DNA of 64,000 bases from Perkinsus olseni. Taxonomy: Eukaryota > Perkinsozoa > Perkinsida > Perkinsidae. The position numbers and the translations under genes are program-made. Where the stretch lies: assembly GCA_013115135.1 (NCBI GenBank), contig JABANP010000088.1, positions 1-64,000 of the forward strand, read 5' to 3'. Each line of letters begins with the position of its first letter. Within the stretch, counting starts at the first letter, position 1. This document shows, piece after piece, positions 33,768-44,554 of the stretch. The notes under the pieces were generated by a model. It did not search any database, was not told the DNA's origin, and worked only from the letters and a program-made list of their open reading frames with translations.

Positions 33768-34800
33768 TCAGCAATGACTGCGCCACTGGATTCGTTGGCC
33801 TGTTCGTTGCCTTGTTATTATAAGCACTCGATCAGGGATGAAGTTCTCGTATGGACAGCTGCCTGATTTGAGTATTCCTGGATAAAGCATCATCAAGGTT
33901 GTCATACTGTTGATGGCAGTACGACCACCTTTAGCACACAACCTGTCCGTATATTTCACAGCCAACTCCAATTCTTCAACAATGTACTCAACAGTAGCCG
34001 TCTGAACTAGCATCTCACAGGTCCGTTCTACCGCATCATCGTCGTCGTAGTCGGCTACTCTCCGAGTCTTTGCGGAAGCTGTTGGAAAGAGAGATGGATG
34101 TCTTGAAAGCAAGTCGGCTGCATTTACGGCATTCGAGAGTGCTGACTTCTCCATGTGGCACCTCTCCACGAAAAGGCTCCTCCATGCACCAACATAGCCT
34201 TCGAATCCTTACAGGAGAAACGTCGAGCAGCTGTCCCGTGAAGAGCTCCAACCGAGTCAGGATCAGCCTTGGTTCGACTCAGGAGGAGCTCTAGCATCTC
34301 CGACGAAAGTCGTTCACTGCGCAAGACAGAGACACTATAGTTTTACCAATCTTGCTGTCAGCATTAGCGCATAGGTAGAGCGCAGCTGAGCAAGCAGTAG
34401 CATTCTGTGACAAGTCCTGGAGGTAATCCAGTGCTGCTCCAACTTCTACCACTCCACACCCTTTCAATGCCATCTGCAACAAAGTTCGACCCGGCCCGAC
34501 GTGGAGGCCTCCTGCACGATGCTGTCGGAAGTACAGAAGCCGATAGAGGTCGTAGGGTGGTATGATAGGCCGGACTGAGATGACCATAGGAGAGGTGTCG
34601 TCCAACGTGTATTGACAGTAGTCGTGACCATGATCTCGCATAAAAAGCGTCCTCCAGGTGGCATCCAAGCCAACACCCTTCGTTGCGTACCGAGATACTG
34701 TACTAACAATACCCAAGTAGTTGTGAAGAATGCATGTGAGATCGGGCGGGAGAGCAGAACTGCTCTGCTTCAGGGCCAAGACGGTCCCCAAAGGCCACAT
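33768..34800 (-). pseudogene. F-box/ankyrin protein, copy 1, frame-broken
   Basis: The N-terminal exon (34800-34291) begins with an F-box-like stretch: ALPPDLTCILHNYLG, then GLDATWRTLFMRDHGHDY. It continues with GRTLLQMALKGCGVVEVGAA. A second exon has the ankyrin-like LELLLSRTKADPDSVGALH. Compared with copy 2, the frame breaks after HGGAF by an extra T in a T run and again by a 5-nt loss, after which EKSALSNAV resumes in another frame (down to about 33768). With two independent lesions this copy is probably a pseudogene. F-box proteins usually recruit substrates to SCF ubiquitin ligases; the ankyrin part would bind the substrate. Confidence 0.6.
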
Positions 34801-34874
34801 TGGCCTCTGTTTGAAGCGTTCGGAAGTCGAAGACTGTATCTGGTGATCGTGTAACGGAGAGCAAACTGAGCTTC

Positions 34875-35324
34875 CCTACCCCGCTTCCGTAGCCTGTCCG
34901 CCAGGACTACTAGACAGGCTGATCAGGCCAACTTGTCTGGACGGATCTCTGGCCTCACTTGAAGGTAGGCGTGAAGCGAACGGGTGTTTCCTCGTAGTGC
35001 GATGATGAACATTTGGACGGAGGTTCATCGACGCCGGCTTTGAATAGGAGCAGAAAAAACGCCAATTGGAGCGGCATACCTGGGAAACTGGACGCCCGGT
35101 GGATGAAGCAAAAGCTTCGGCCAGACTCTCACAACATGATACGAGTGTGGTAGCGGCCGTTGATGGTACTGCTGCAGTACTCCCATCCAGAGACGATCAC
35201 TAGTCCATACCGGCCTACTGAAGGCCGTCATGAGCATGCTGATATCTTTAAGTCGGAGATGAGCAACGATACGTATTAGCAGCACATCGGGTAAGGTGTT
35301 GAGTGATAGAGGGGAGGCTGTCAT
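34875..35324 (-). pseudogene. F-box protein, copy 1, degraded
   Basis: The exon from 35324 encodes an F-box: SLNTLPDVLLIRIVAHLRLK, DISMLMTAF, then SDRLWMGVLQQYHQRPLP. It is nearly identical to the gene at 41617-42468. Downstream the frame shifts at least twice, so that PGMPLQLAFFLLLF and MFIIALRGNT fall in other frames. The codon matching Cys in KLACSACLVL of copy 2 is TGA here. The 3' exon is absent. It is a pseudogene of the right-hand copy. Confidence 0.75.
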
Positions 35325-36088
35325 GAATTGAAACGACAGCTCCCTCGACCGATTTGTTTGATTGACGATTGTTTTCCTCCTATAGTGATATGCCTACCCT
35401 CAGTAAGCAAAGATAATACAGCTCTCTCCTTAGAGCTACGATCAACTGGTGGGCAGCAGTCTCGTCCGCCATTTCTACCTCGATCAACAGTGTGTCATTC
35501 TGGAGAGGAATCCCCCCTCTTGGATTGTTTTCTCTCTGTTCCATTAGTTGATATTGCTATTGTACTCGGGGCTGCCGGGGCAGCACACGGGTTTTACTTT
35601 TCTCTGCTCTTGCTGTGCGTTGTTCAGTCTGTATAAACGTGTGGCGTTGACAGTATTTCGGCTAACGCTGCAAGGAACTCTGGGATCGCTGCTGGCTTCA
35701 CAGACACAAGGTTACGGGACCGGTCTATTCGACGAAAGGTTGGCGGTCAAGGGATCAGCCAACACGGTGTCGCAAGCCTACATCGTTCTCTCTATCGAAG
35801 TCATTTGTTTGCGTCGCTGTGTCATTGTTGCGGGGTCATATTGCGATCTCCCGGGGACAGTCTCATAAACTTCAGGATTTCTGAGTTTAAGTCAGGAGTG
35901 TTGAATAGAAGAACCTCGGGTGATGATCGCTGTGCTCGTGTCGTTGTTCTCATTGTTCGACACCAGGCGGATGCCTCATCCCATCTCGAACTAAAGTGCT
36001 AATCGACAAGCATGAAACCAATGTGAAAAAACGCGCTTGAAGACCCCATGTCCAGAACTCGGATGCTGATGGATTCATCGCGAAGGCT
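35325..36088. other. Spacer between F-box relic and SDR2
   Basis: The first roughly 100 bases match the 5' flank of the F-box gene at 42469, so they are the copied promoter side. The rest shows no supported exon. A plus-strand frame at 35328-35636 ends in hydrophobic residues but has no other support. Confidence 0.4.
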
Positions 36089-37242
36089 TCAGTCGAGGTT
36101 GGAGAACTTCCGTAAGCACTCAGCTTTCCCGAGGTCCGCACCAACTCGAGCTTCGACGTATTTATCGCGTGCCTGACGGAAAGTCGAGCACCGCTGCTGG
36201 TAAATGAAAACTGCACCTGGTTCGTGGAGTAGCTTATTATATCAGCGATCTGAACGTGCGGTGGTCGGGTCGCAGCATAGACAATCTGGTCGGCGATATC
36301 CTCAGGATTGAGGTAGACGATATTGTCATAAACAGAGTCAGCAGCAGAGAACATATCGGGAGAGTGGTTGAAGCGGGCCTGAGTCCTGAGGATCCACAAC
36401 ATCAACACCCTGTTGGCTACTCGCTGGAACTCAGTATGGACCATCCCCGGGGAGATGTTGGTGATCCGTATTGGGGTGTCCACAACGTCCATGCGGGCTG
36501 CCATGGCATATCCATTCAAAGCGTACTTAGTGGCGGTATAAATCGAGGAGTGATCGCAGGGCTGATGACAACAACACTCGTGCATATCCGAGGTTAAAAG
36601 ATTCCCACCTCGAAGGCTGATATCGAGCTCACGTTTACAATGTGGCCCCGACCTTGGCGCAGCATATCCGGCAGGAAAAGCCTTATGAGCGCCATGTAGC
36701 CGATCACATTCACCTGGAGACCAGAAGGACCCCTCGAGTGCTGAGGAGATAGCCTGTGGGCTCCTCTAACGTACATTGAACATGTTCTGAATATCGGTGA
36801 CATCAGCTTCCCAAGCCGCAGGCCTGCCGACCGCGTAACCAGCGTTATTCACGAGTATGTCGAGTGGGCCACCAACCTGATGGGAGCCGGGCAAGCCTCA
36901 TAGCCAAACTGTCACAGTAATGAGAGTGCCTTATCGACGATTTGCTCCATCTTGTCGACATCCTTGAGATCGAACACAATAGGATGAACTGTTGTCCCCG
37001 AATGCTTCTCAAGTTCCGCCTTCAAAGACTTCAATCGATCTTCTCGTCGACCAACCTACCCGAACGATTGCTCTCAAAGAGGAATTTCTTATTCACGTAA
37101 GACCCACGAGGTAGAGGTCGCAACCGATCTCGGCAAAACGGCGAGCGGTGGCCTCTCCGATGCCGGCAGTGGCGCCGGTTATGAGGACTCGAGATCCCTT
37201 CACATCGACAAAGGAGTACAAACTGGTCTGCGGCAGGGCCAT
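36089..37242 (-). CDS. NADP-type short-chain dehydrogenase (SDR2)
   Basis: Start chosen at 37242 because MALPQTSLYSFVDVKGSRVL then aligns residue for residue in length with SDR1 and SDR3. It carries TGATAGIG, then after a short intron GRREDRLKSLKAELEKH, NNAG, VNVSSISA (catalytic Ser) and YTATKYALNG (catalytic Tyr and Lys). The middle exon ends at YLNPEDIADQ...SYSTNQ. A 46-nt intron then leads to ARDKYVEARVGADLGK and a stop at 36089. All key SDR residues are present. It is diverged from SDR1 and SDR4 and outside the duplicated block, so it is an older paralogue. Probably a cytosolic reductase; substrate unknown. Confidence 0.8.
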
Positions 37243-37434
37243 CGGGATGTGATACTGGCAGGAAGCACCAATGCGGACGGGTAACAGGGGAGTCGACACG
37301 CAAGATATGCCGAGGAGAGAAACTCCTCAACTGCTGCTGTTCATGAAAATGAAAAATCGGGCGACGACGGTATGCTGCCAATGACTCATTTCGAAGTGGG
37401 TGGTGCAACCTGAAGGCGGAGGAACTGGGACGAC

Positions 37435-38687
37435 TCAACCCTCACTGCTGCCCCTCACAAGGTTGGTCGGGAAAACTTGAATGTCGGCGATCTGGACGTG
37501 GGAAGGCCTCGTTATTGTATAAAGGATATTATCAGCGATGTCAGCTGGATTGAGATGAGAGTTTGCCGTGTAAACCTTACCCGAGGCTTCCTTGCCTCTC
37601 ATAGCGCTCTGACAGAAGGTCCTCAGCAGAACCCCGGCCGGTGCTGCTCACTTCCAACAGCTCCGTCTTAACTAGCCCTGGCGAGATGCACGTCAATCGT
37701 ATTGGAGTGTCGACGAGATCCATCCTTGCTGCCAGGGAGTATCCATTCAGGGCGTACTTGGTGCCGGAGTAGGCCGACGCGCCCGGGATGGGCTGAGGGA
37801 CATCGGGGTGGTTACGAACCACCAGAGCTGAGGACAACTTGCCCGATGAGCCGACATAGACAGCACATTCACTATATGGCCATGACCAGCTCGAAGCACC
37901 CCCGGTAGGAATGTTCGAATCAATGCCATGGGGGCGATGGTGTTGACCTGAAGAAGCGACGGTCGGGAGCAACTGAAACGGGGGATGTCTGACCGTGAAA
38001 ATGTCGCTTATCTTAGCTGGGTCAGTCTCCCAAACGTCAGCGTTCATGATGCCCATACCCGCGTTATTGATGAGGATGTCCAAGGGCTCATCAATCTACG
38101 GACGACAGGGCCGATGCTTGCATGAGGACTACGTTAGGATGAGCGGCACTGAGCAAGAGCCTACGGGGCTTCATTGGTGAGGAGACGAATTACAAACGTC
38201 GACCGTAGGCATGGGGAATTTTACACATGAGCAACACGCGTGGCCGCCATGAACGGTTCCGCACAGGTCTCGTGCGTGCGTGCAAGAGAAGCTGCCACCG
38301 ACGAGACTTTCATTCCCTCGTAGAGCCCTCACGGTCCGGAGCTTGGGTGTTAGCCCGCAGACAGGCCCGTAGTGTGACCTTGTTATGGAGTTTCTTGACG
38401 GCCTCTAGGTCCATCAGGTCCACGACATGACAGTAGACAGCCGTAGAGAACTGCCTTTCCAACTTCTGCTTCAACTCAGTTAACCTCTCACTCCGACGAC
38501 CGAGCTGAGAGGGTGCGTCTACAGGGATTATCATACTCCTTCGAGGAATCCTCACCAGATGAAGTTTGCAGCCGATTTCGGCCAGCCTGTAGGCTGTCGC
38601 CTCACCTATGCCGGAGGTGGCCCCTGTTATGAGGACACGAGAGCCCTTGAGGTCGACCGGGCTGTAGTACATAGAGGAGGAAGCCAT
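37435..38687 (-). CDS. NADP-type short-chain dehydrogenase (SDR3), with a GC-AG intron
   Basis: It begins [20 protein letters not shown], with [27 protein letters not shown], then a long intron of roughly 290 nt. NNAG follows in [12 protein letters not shown]. The catalytic block reads [11 protein letters not shown], which keeps the second Ser position, and [11 protein letters not shown] supplies Tyr and Lys. Between them a 50-nt intron (37793-37842) starts with GCAAGT instead of GT. The final exon gives [20 protein letters not shown] and ends [13 protein letters not shown], the C-terminus closest to the YMR226C/YdfG family. The stop is at 37435. Regulation not visible. Confidence 0.8.
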
Positions 38688-38830
38688 GACGAGCTCTGCC
38701 TTGAGTATGATCTTATTTGATGACTATTAACACAAGGCTTGCAGCACTACTCAGCTGGACAACAAAGGAAACCAATGGTAAGCATTAGTGGCTTTAGAAG
38801 AGTATCTCACATAACTCGCGAGAACCGAGC

Positions 38831-39939
38831 TTAAGAAGACTCGGCACCAAGATCCTTGCCGACTCTAGCTACCATGTTGGCCCGTGCCTGACGATAGAGG
38901 CGATATTGAGAGATGGTGTGAGGAAGAGAGCTGTTGACCTGGTTGGTAGCATAGGTGGTGATGTCCGCTATTTGGACATGCCTCGGGCGAGTGAGAGCAT
39001 ACACAATATTATCAGCGATGTCGCTGGCGTTGAGGGGGATTACGCCCTCATACACGGCATCCGCTGCCTTCTCGTCTTCTAGTCGGACCTGATGGTCGTT
39101 GTTACACTGGTGTAGCTGCAGTAGAGCATCCTACTAAAGAGAACTCAGTCTCGACCAGACCTGGTGACACACAGGTGACACGGATGGGGGTATCAACAAG
39201 GTCCATACGGGCAGCCATCGAGTAACCGTTCACTGCGAACTTCGTCCCGTTGTAGATCGAACCACCGGTATAGGGCTGCAAACGACGGAAGATTCGAACG
39301 AGCGGAGCGATGCAGCGGCTATACCTCACGTCCAGCGACCGAGCTGACATTGAGGATATGCCCCTCGCCAGCCTTCAACATACCAGGGACGAATGCCTTG
39401 ATCATTGCCATATAGCCGATGACATTCACCTGTTATGAAACATACCACTCCTCCCCGAGCTTATCATCAACTTACTTCGAACATGCTCCGTATATCGTCA
39501 ACATCCGCTTCCCAAGCCTTGGGGACACCGGCGGCATAACCAGCGTTATTGACGAGGATGTCCAGAGGCTCACCGATCTGATGAGAAAAGCAGAGAATCA
39601 GCCAAGACATCATGCTGATCATGCTTACTGTGCCGGGGAGCTCTTCAATGGCCTTTGTATCTTTCACATCGAGCGGTATACAGTGGACCTTCACTTCCGG
39701 GAATTGCCCCTCCAACTCCTTCTGGAGGGCCTCCAGTCTGTCAGTACGGCGGCCCAACTGAAACAAGGAAGGATGGACAGAGAGTCTCCTGAAGATGCTT
39801 ACTAAATAGAGCTCACAGCCGAGTTCGGCAAGACGTCGGGCCGTGGCCTGACCGATACCCGCTGTAGCTCCTGTAATGAGGGCTCTTGCTCCTTTCAAAC
39901 TGATTGGAGCATAGTACTGCGGGAGGACTGCATGGACAT
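38831..39939 (-). CDS. NADP-type short-chain dehydrogenase (SDR4), start region shifted
   Basis: Nearly identical to SDR1 through all exons: [37 protein letters not shown], and a C-terminus ending GKDLGAESS with the stop at 38831. It differs at the start. The ATG homologous to SDR1 (39939) is followed by two extra bases (TCCTCCCGCAG against TCCTCGCAG), which throw codon 6 onward out of frame. No other ATG lies in the coding frame before the Rossmann motif. Either a start further upstream is used, the insertion is an assembly error, or this copy is losing function. The rest of the gene looks intact. Confidence 0.75.
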
Positions 39940-40260
39940 TTCGGATACTTTGAGATTATAAGTTCAAACTGTACCGAATATTGTGGTATTCAAGTAACAG
40001 GGGATGACGCAGGGACAGCCAACGCAATAGAGATGAAGGCACAACAGAGGCCAACGATAAAAAAGCTGCTCCAGACGTCCTCTCGGCCATTTCACAGTCG
40101 GCCATCTCCTCCTCGTTATGGCACGTTACCACCAAGTGTCCTCCAAAACTAGCCGAATCGACTCCACAGCAATGACCGCTGCGCCACGAAATTCGCCGAC
40201 CTATCCGCTTGGTGTCATACGCACTCACGAAGGGATGAGCGAAGATCTTGGAACCACTGC

Positions 40261-41265
40261 CTATCCCTTCCGGACAATGGTCGATACCATGAGGGGCACC
40301 TGCCTGCTTTGAGTATCCCTGAATAGCAAGAGCACAACTGATACCATACAGGCTGGTATGACAGTATGACCTCTAGCACACAACTTGTCCCTGTGTTTCA
40401 CAGCCAACTCCAATTCCTCAATGATGTCCCCATCGTCAGCAGCCTTAGCTAGTACCTCACATGTCAGTTCCACTGCATCATCCTCGACTAGTCTACGAGG
40501 CTTCGATATGTGAGAGTTGATCTGGATAGGAAGGTGGCTGGGAGGCAGCAACGACACTTACGGCATTCCAGAGTGCCGACTTCTCCTCGCCGTGTGGTAC
40601 CCCTCCTCGAAAGGCCCCTCCATGCTCCAACATACTCTTCACATTCTTATAGCAGAATCGTCGAGCTGCCTCGTGAAGAGCCCCGACCGAGTCAGGATCG
40701 GCCTTGGTGCGGCTGAGGAGCAATTCGAGCATGTCTGAGAGGACCATAATATATCATCACCACACAAGACGTACAGTAGCCAGGACTACTACCATTCTTG
40801 TCGTCAGTCTTGGCGCAAAGGTAGAGCGCAGCTGAGCAAGCAGTAGTATTGTCTGCCAAGCCCTGGAAGTAATCTAGTGCCGCTCGGGCCTCTATCACTC
40901 CACACCCCTTCAATGCCATCTGTAACAAAGTTCGACCCGGCCCGACGTGGAGGCCTCCTGCACGATGCTGTCGGAAAGTACAGAAGCCGATAGAGGTCGT
41001 AGGGTGGTATGATAGGCAGCGCTGGCAGGCAGGAGCTTCGAACATACCGTATCAGAAGGGTATTACCATCACAGTGGCCATGACCAAAATCTCGAATAAG
41101 AAGTATCCTCCAGAGAGCATCCAGCCCAGCACGCTCGACGTGTTGCGTGTCAAGATACCGGACTGCACTCTGAAGGTCTAAGTAGTCGATAAGGAGGCAT
41201 GCTAGGTCAAGCGGGAGGGACATCCCAGTACTGAAGGAAGATCTCCCGCCCCAGCCTCGGTCCAC
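40261..41265 (-). CDS. F-box/ankyrin protein, copy 2
   Basis: Paralogue of 33768-34800. The N-terminus has MSLPLDLACLLIDYLDLQSA, then GLDALWRILLIRDFGHG, an F-box-like pattern, then IIPPYDLYRLLYF. The next piece (RQHRAGGLHVGPGRTLLQMA) is reached only after skipping one T in TACTTTCCG (near 40976), where copy 1 has one T fewer. An ankyrin-like exon follows: LELLLSRTKADPDSVGALHE, then MLEHGGAF and EEKSALWNAV, here without the breaks seen in copy 1. An intron leads to RLVEDDAVELTCEVL and ELELAVKHRDKLC. Because each copy is intact where the other is broken, sequencing error is a real possibility. Likely an SCF substrate adaptor. Confidence 0.6.
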
Positions 41266-41364
41266 TCACTAACACAACAACAACTCACGAGTGAGAATCG
41301 AGACGCCCAACATAACACATAACTGACAGTAAATTATTATAGTAATGCTTAGCATGCCCCTCTG

Positions 41365-41550
41365 TCACTTTCCCTGGGAGGACACGGAGTCCAGGTAGGC
41401 GAAGAGTTTCCGCACTAGCTTCAACGTCTCTGTCTCTTCTTCTGCTAGTACAGCTCGGGTCTTCATCGCTTCCCACGCCCGTTGAGACCTCACAGACAGC
41501 CTGCCTACGTTTCGATCATCGGTACTCAGAGAGTACGAACGGGACTTCAA
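41365..41550 (-). CDS. Short helical exon, gene unknown
   Basis: A 61-codon frame encodes a charged helical segment (QRAWEAMKTRAVLAEEETE, then KLVRKLFAYLDSV) and stops at 41365. It begins with TTG rather than ATG, so it is more likely a last exon than a full gene. It lies just 3' of the F-box gene stop (41617) and may be an alternative 3' exon of it. I do not recognise it. Confidence 0.3.
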   Translation of the reverse strand: MKSRSYSLSTDDRNVGRLSVRSQRAWEAMKTRAVLAEEETETLKLVRKLFAYLDSVSSQGK

Positions 41551-41616
41551 ATCTTGCAGTAGGGATTCCTCCCAACTGCCTGTCCCCGAGGACCCCCAAC
41601 TGGCCTCAGTGATACC

Positions 41617-42468
41617 CTACTTGTCGTCACGAGCCCGCCGTTTAGCCTTGTCCCGTGCGGCCTTCTGACGGCGTTGGATAACTCTCCAGTCTTGTCGGGC
41701 TTCCTCGAGCTCTTCTCTAGCCTGGGAGGACCCAAAAGCATAACATTAATGAGGCGAAGGTTCGGCATTTCGAACAACACAAGAAGCCAAGCAACTCTAT
41801 CCCCCTGATTTTTCCCCACTATGGTTTCTCGTTGTTCCATCGGACGCCACACCATGGCTGTCGTAGGTAGGTAGCGCCCTCGGTCCACTGTCCAAAACTG
41901 CTCAGCTTCAGCGCAAAGACGGTCACCAAGATCTCGACTGGCTCTTGTCTGCCGCCTTAGGAAGTCGACTGTATCTGCCGATCGCGTATCGGAGACGAGT
42001 CTGAGCTTCCCTACCCCGCTTTCGTAGCCTCTCCGCCAGGACAAGGCACGCTGAGCAGGCCAACTTGTCTGACCGGGTCTCTGGTCTAGCCCGAAGGTAA
42101 AGATCAAGCAGGCCGGTGTTTCCTCGTAGCGTGATGATAAACATTCGGATGGGTGGAGGCTCATCGCCGTTAGTGAATAGGAGCAAGAACAACGCCAACT
42201 GGGGTGGCATACCTGGGAGGGCCCCGGACGGGTACAAGAGAAGCCTCGAGCAGGCCGTCGTACCATCATATGAGCGTGGTAGCGGCCCTTGATGGTATTG
42301 CTGCAGTACTCCCATCCAAAGACGATCACTAGTCCAGGCCGGGCTTCTGAAGGCCGTCATGAGCATGCTGATATCTTTAAGTCGGAGATGAGCAACGATA
42401 CGTATTAGCAGCACATCGGGTAAGGTGTTGAGTGATATAGGAGAACTTGTCATCCATTGAAACGACAC
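41617..42468 (-). CDS. F-box protein, copy 2 (fuller copy)
   Basis: It begins MSFQWMTSSPISLNTLPDVL and continues through the F-box (LIRIVAHLRLKDISMLMTAF, then WTSDRLWMGVL). A helical region follows: GMPPQLALFLLLFTNGDEPP, RMFIITLRGNTGLLDLYLR and KLACSACLVLAERLRKRG. After an intron of about 235 nt the last exon encodes AREELEEARQDWRVIQRRQK and a basic tail, stopping at 41617. F-box proteins bind Skp1 and deliver substrates to SCF ubiquitin ligases. The substrate-binding part belongs to no family I recognise. The degraded left copy lies at 34875-35324. Confidence 0.6.
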
Positions 42469-42928
42469 CTACTACTACGGGAGCGTCCTCTGCCGATTGA
42501 CGATGTACTGAGTCAATACATCCAAGTCGAAATATATTGTGATGCCGACCCTCAGCGAGCCAGTATGAACACTTCTTTCACGAAGGATCGTCAAGCAAGT
42601 CAACACCATGAAGCAGGGGTATCATCACGGGGTAGTTGACGATCCACCAAACATCAAGTCATCCGAACTTCTAATAAGTGTTTGCCAGTGGTGCCCCACT
42701 GATATGAAGCGTTCGTCGATCAGACCGTGGGAATAAGGTAAATCTTGCCGTCAATCGGGAGGCTCTACGATACGCCGAATCGGAGTCGCTGACCTGCAAA
42801 CTGTCACGGCCAACCTCCGCGTCACGTTCTTGTCACGCGTGCAAGGTGACGCGCCTGTATTCCATCTTCGAGGCCGACTTATTCGTTGTTTTTTTCTACA
42901 GTATCGTCCAGCGACGTATCATTTTATA
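42469..42928. other. Spacer between F-box gene and deaminase A
   Basis: The first part is the duplicated 5' flank shared with 35325 onward. Near 42805-42860 GTCACG words recur in both orientations. No exon supported. Confidence 0.4.
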
Positions 42929-44155
42929 ATGTTAACTAATGCTTCCTTAAATCGACCAGTAAGCGAGGACATTGAGCCAGCGGACGCAGCAGATTTGTCT
43001 TTGGTGAGTAGCTGCCGTCTGTGATATATTATAATGCATTCTATCAGCTACCGACCAACGAACGCTTCATGGCTGCTGCAGTGATGAGTGCGATGAATGG
43101 TAGGAATATCAACTGCCTGCCGTTCTGCAATGGCGATTTATCAGGAGTCAACCTCAAAGAAGGGGGGCCCTTTCGGTGCGTCCATCGTCCGTGATGGTGT
43201 TCTCATATGCTCTGCTCATAATACGTTCTTCGCGGACTGCGACCCTACTTGTCATGCTGAAGTAATGACAATAACATACCCTCGAGTAGTCCTCCTGTAT
43301 GTTGCTGCAGATGAACGCTATCCGCTTGGCCATGCGTCGTCTCGAGACTAATGATCTCTCCGACTGCGTTATCTACTCTTCATTCGAGCCCTGCCCAATG
43401 TGTTGGGGCGCGATAGTCTCCAGTGGAATGAAGTTACTTTATATCGGCTTAGACCGTTTTACTGCGGCCAAGAATGGTGTGGATTACCTATCCTTTTATG
43501 ATGCCATTTTGCCGCACACTAAGGGAAGCAACTTCCCTCCTATGACGTGCGTTAACCCGCCATCCTCTTACGAAGATAAGAGGATCATTTCGATGGTGAG
43601 TCACCAACGGCGGCGTTTAGGAGTCCCTAATATTCTAGTCAGCTAACCTCTCCCGACCATTGTATCATCGTTAACAAGGATAACGACATTATAGCCAACA
43701 GCGATTCACCGGCCATCGACGACTTCACGGACCCGGTGGACACGCCAATGGTTAGAACGATCCGTCTGGCTTGCCGATCCATCAATTCTCCGTACCTCCA
43801 CGGATGCAGAATGTAACTTCCCCTGTTCTAGATCGCGTGAAAGCATTCGTGTCAGTTATACTCTCGTACAGCCGGATGTCGAGTCTCATGCCGCCTGCTT
43901 ATGGGCTTGTGCAGAGTCCCTTTATTATTGTACGGAAGCCCCTCCTGGATCAAGGTGAGCTTGGCGATGCCCACAGCATCCCGGAGTGGTCCTGTCTTCA
44001 GTGCTCGTTATCAACGTTATCAATATACAATGGAAGAGTCGGAGAGAGATCTTCGTGTTGTCCATAACTGTGCTATGGACCTCTGTTTACAGATTATACC
44101 ATTGTGGTATGAAAGCGAACTCCATAAGGAGAACCCTCAGCTCAAAGCATGTTGA
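42929..44155 (+). CDS. Guanine-deaminase-like protein A, two deaminase-fold domains
   Basis: The ATG at 42929 is followed by introns at 43004-43047 and 43100-43144. The first domain has FMAAAVMSAMN, GGPFGASIVRDG, DPTCHAE (zinc His and catalytic Glu) and EPCPMCWGAI (two zinc Cys). This is the GuaD-type cytidine-deaminase fold, which converts guanine to x​anthine. One G in the G6 run at 43162-43167 breaks the frame between VNLKE and GGPFG. After a further intron a second domain follows: DTPMVRTIRLA replaces the HAE region, and QPDVESHAACLWA replaces the PCPMC region. The last exon carries YQRYQYTMEESERDLR and stops at 44155. The C-terminal domain keeps the fold pattern but not the canonical metal ligands, so it may be structural or regulatory. 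A tandem paralogue follows. Confidence 0.7.
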
Positions 44156-44554
44156 ACATACTCATTCTTACTTTATTATTATACAACTTGTATGCGGCTG
44201 ATGTTGATTCATTAACCATTATGCCTGTGCCTTTGATAAGGCACTGGGTTACAGCCCTCATCAGATTAGTACTCTCACACTCACCGCACCACAGCTTTGG
44301 TTTAGTCTATTATCAGAGGATGGCAAGGACCACAACTTTTCGACTAGATGGTTATTAGCGAATTTATGGTAATGTCACTGGCGTACGCCCGCATGATCGA
44401 TTTCGGTCGCTGAGTGTTGTTGCTACTAGCACTAAGATACTAAGCTTGTCCCTGCGTACCAAGCATACAGTCATTAACGTTGTAGTGGTAATAGTCATAG
44501 CAGTAGTCTCAAGCTCTCATCATAGACTCTCCGTTTTCCCTCTCATTCCACACT
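44156..44554. other. Spacer between the two deaminase genes
   Basis: No exon supported. AT-rich 3' end of gene A and the 5' flank of gene B. Confidence 0.4.

Larger units (their letters stand above)
32155..35330. repeat. Segmental duplication, copy 1 (partner about 38610-42480)
   Basis: The block holds, in order, an SDR first-exon relic, an intergenic spacer, an SDR gene, an F-box/ankyrin gene and an F-box gene. The same order recurs about 6.46 kb to the right. Coding parts of the two SDR genes (32422-33533 and 38831-39939) are nearly identical. The offset grows to about 7.1 kb at the F-box gene because copy 1 has lost most of its 3' part. Confidence 0.85.

Noticed and set aside
41547..42329. 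260-codon minus-strand frame over the F-box gene
   Set aside because: Its first half is a shadow of the F-box gene in another frame. Only its splice-joined last exon is used in the model.
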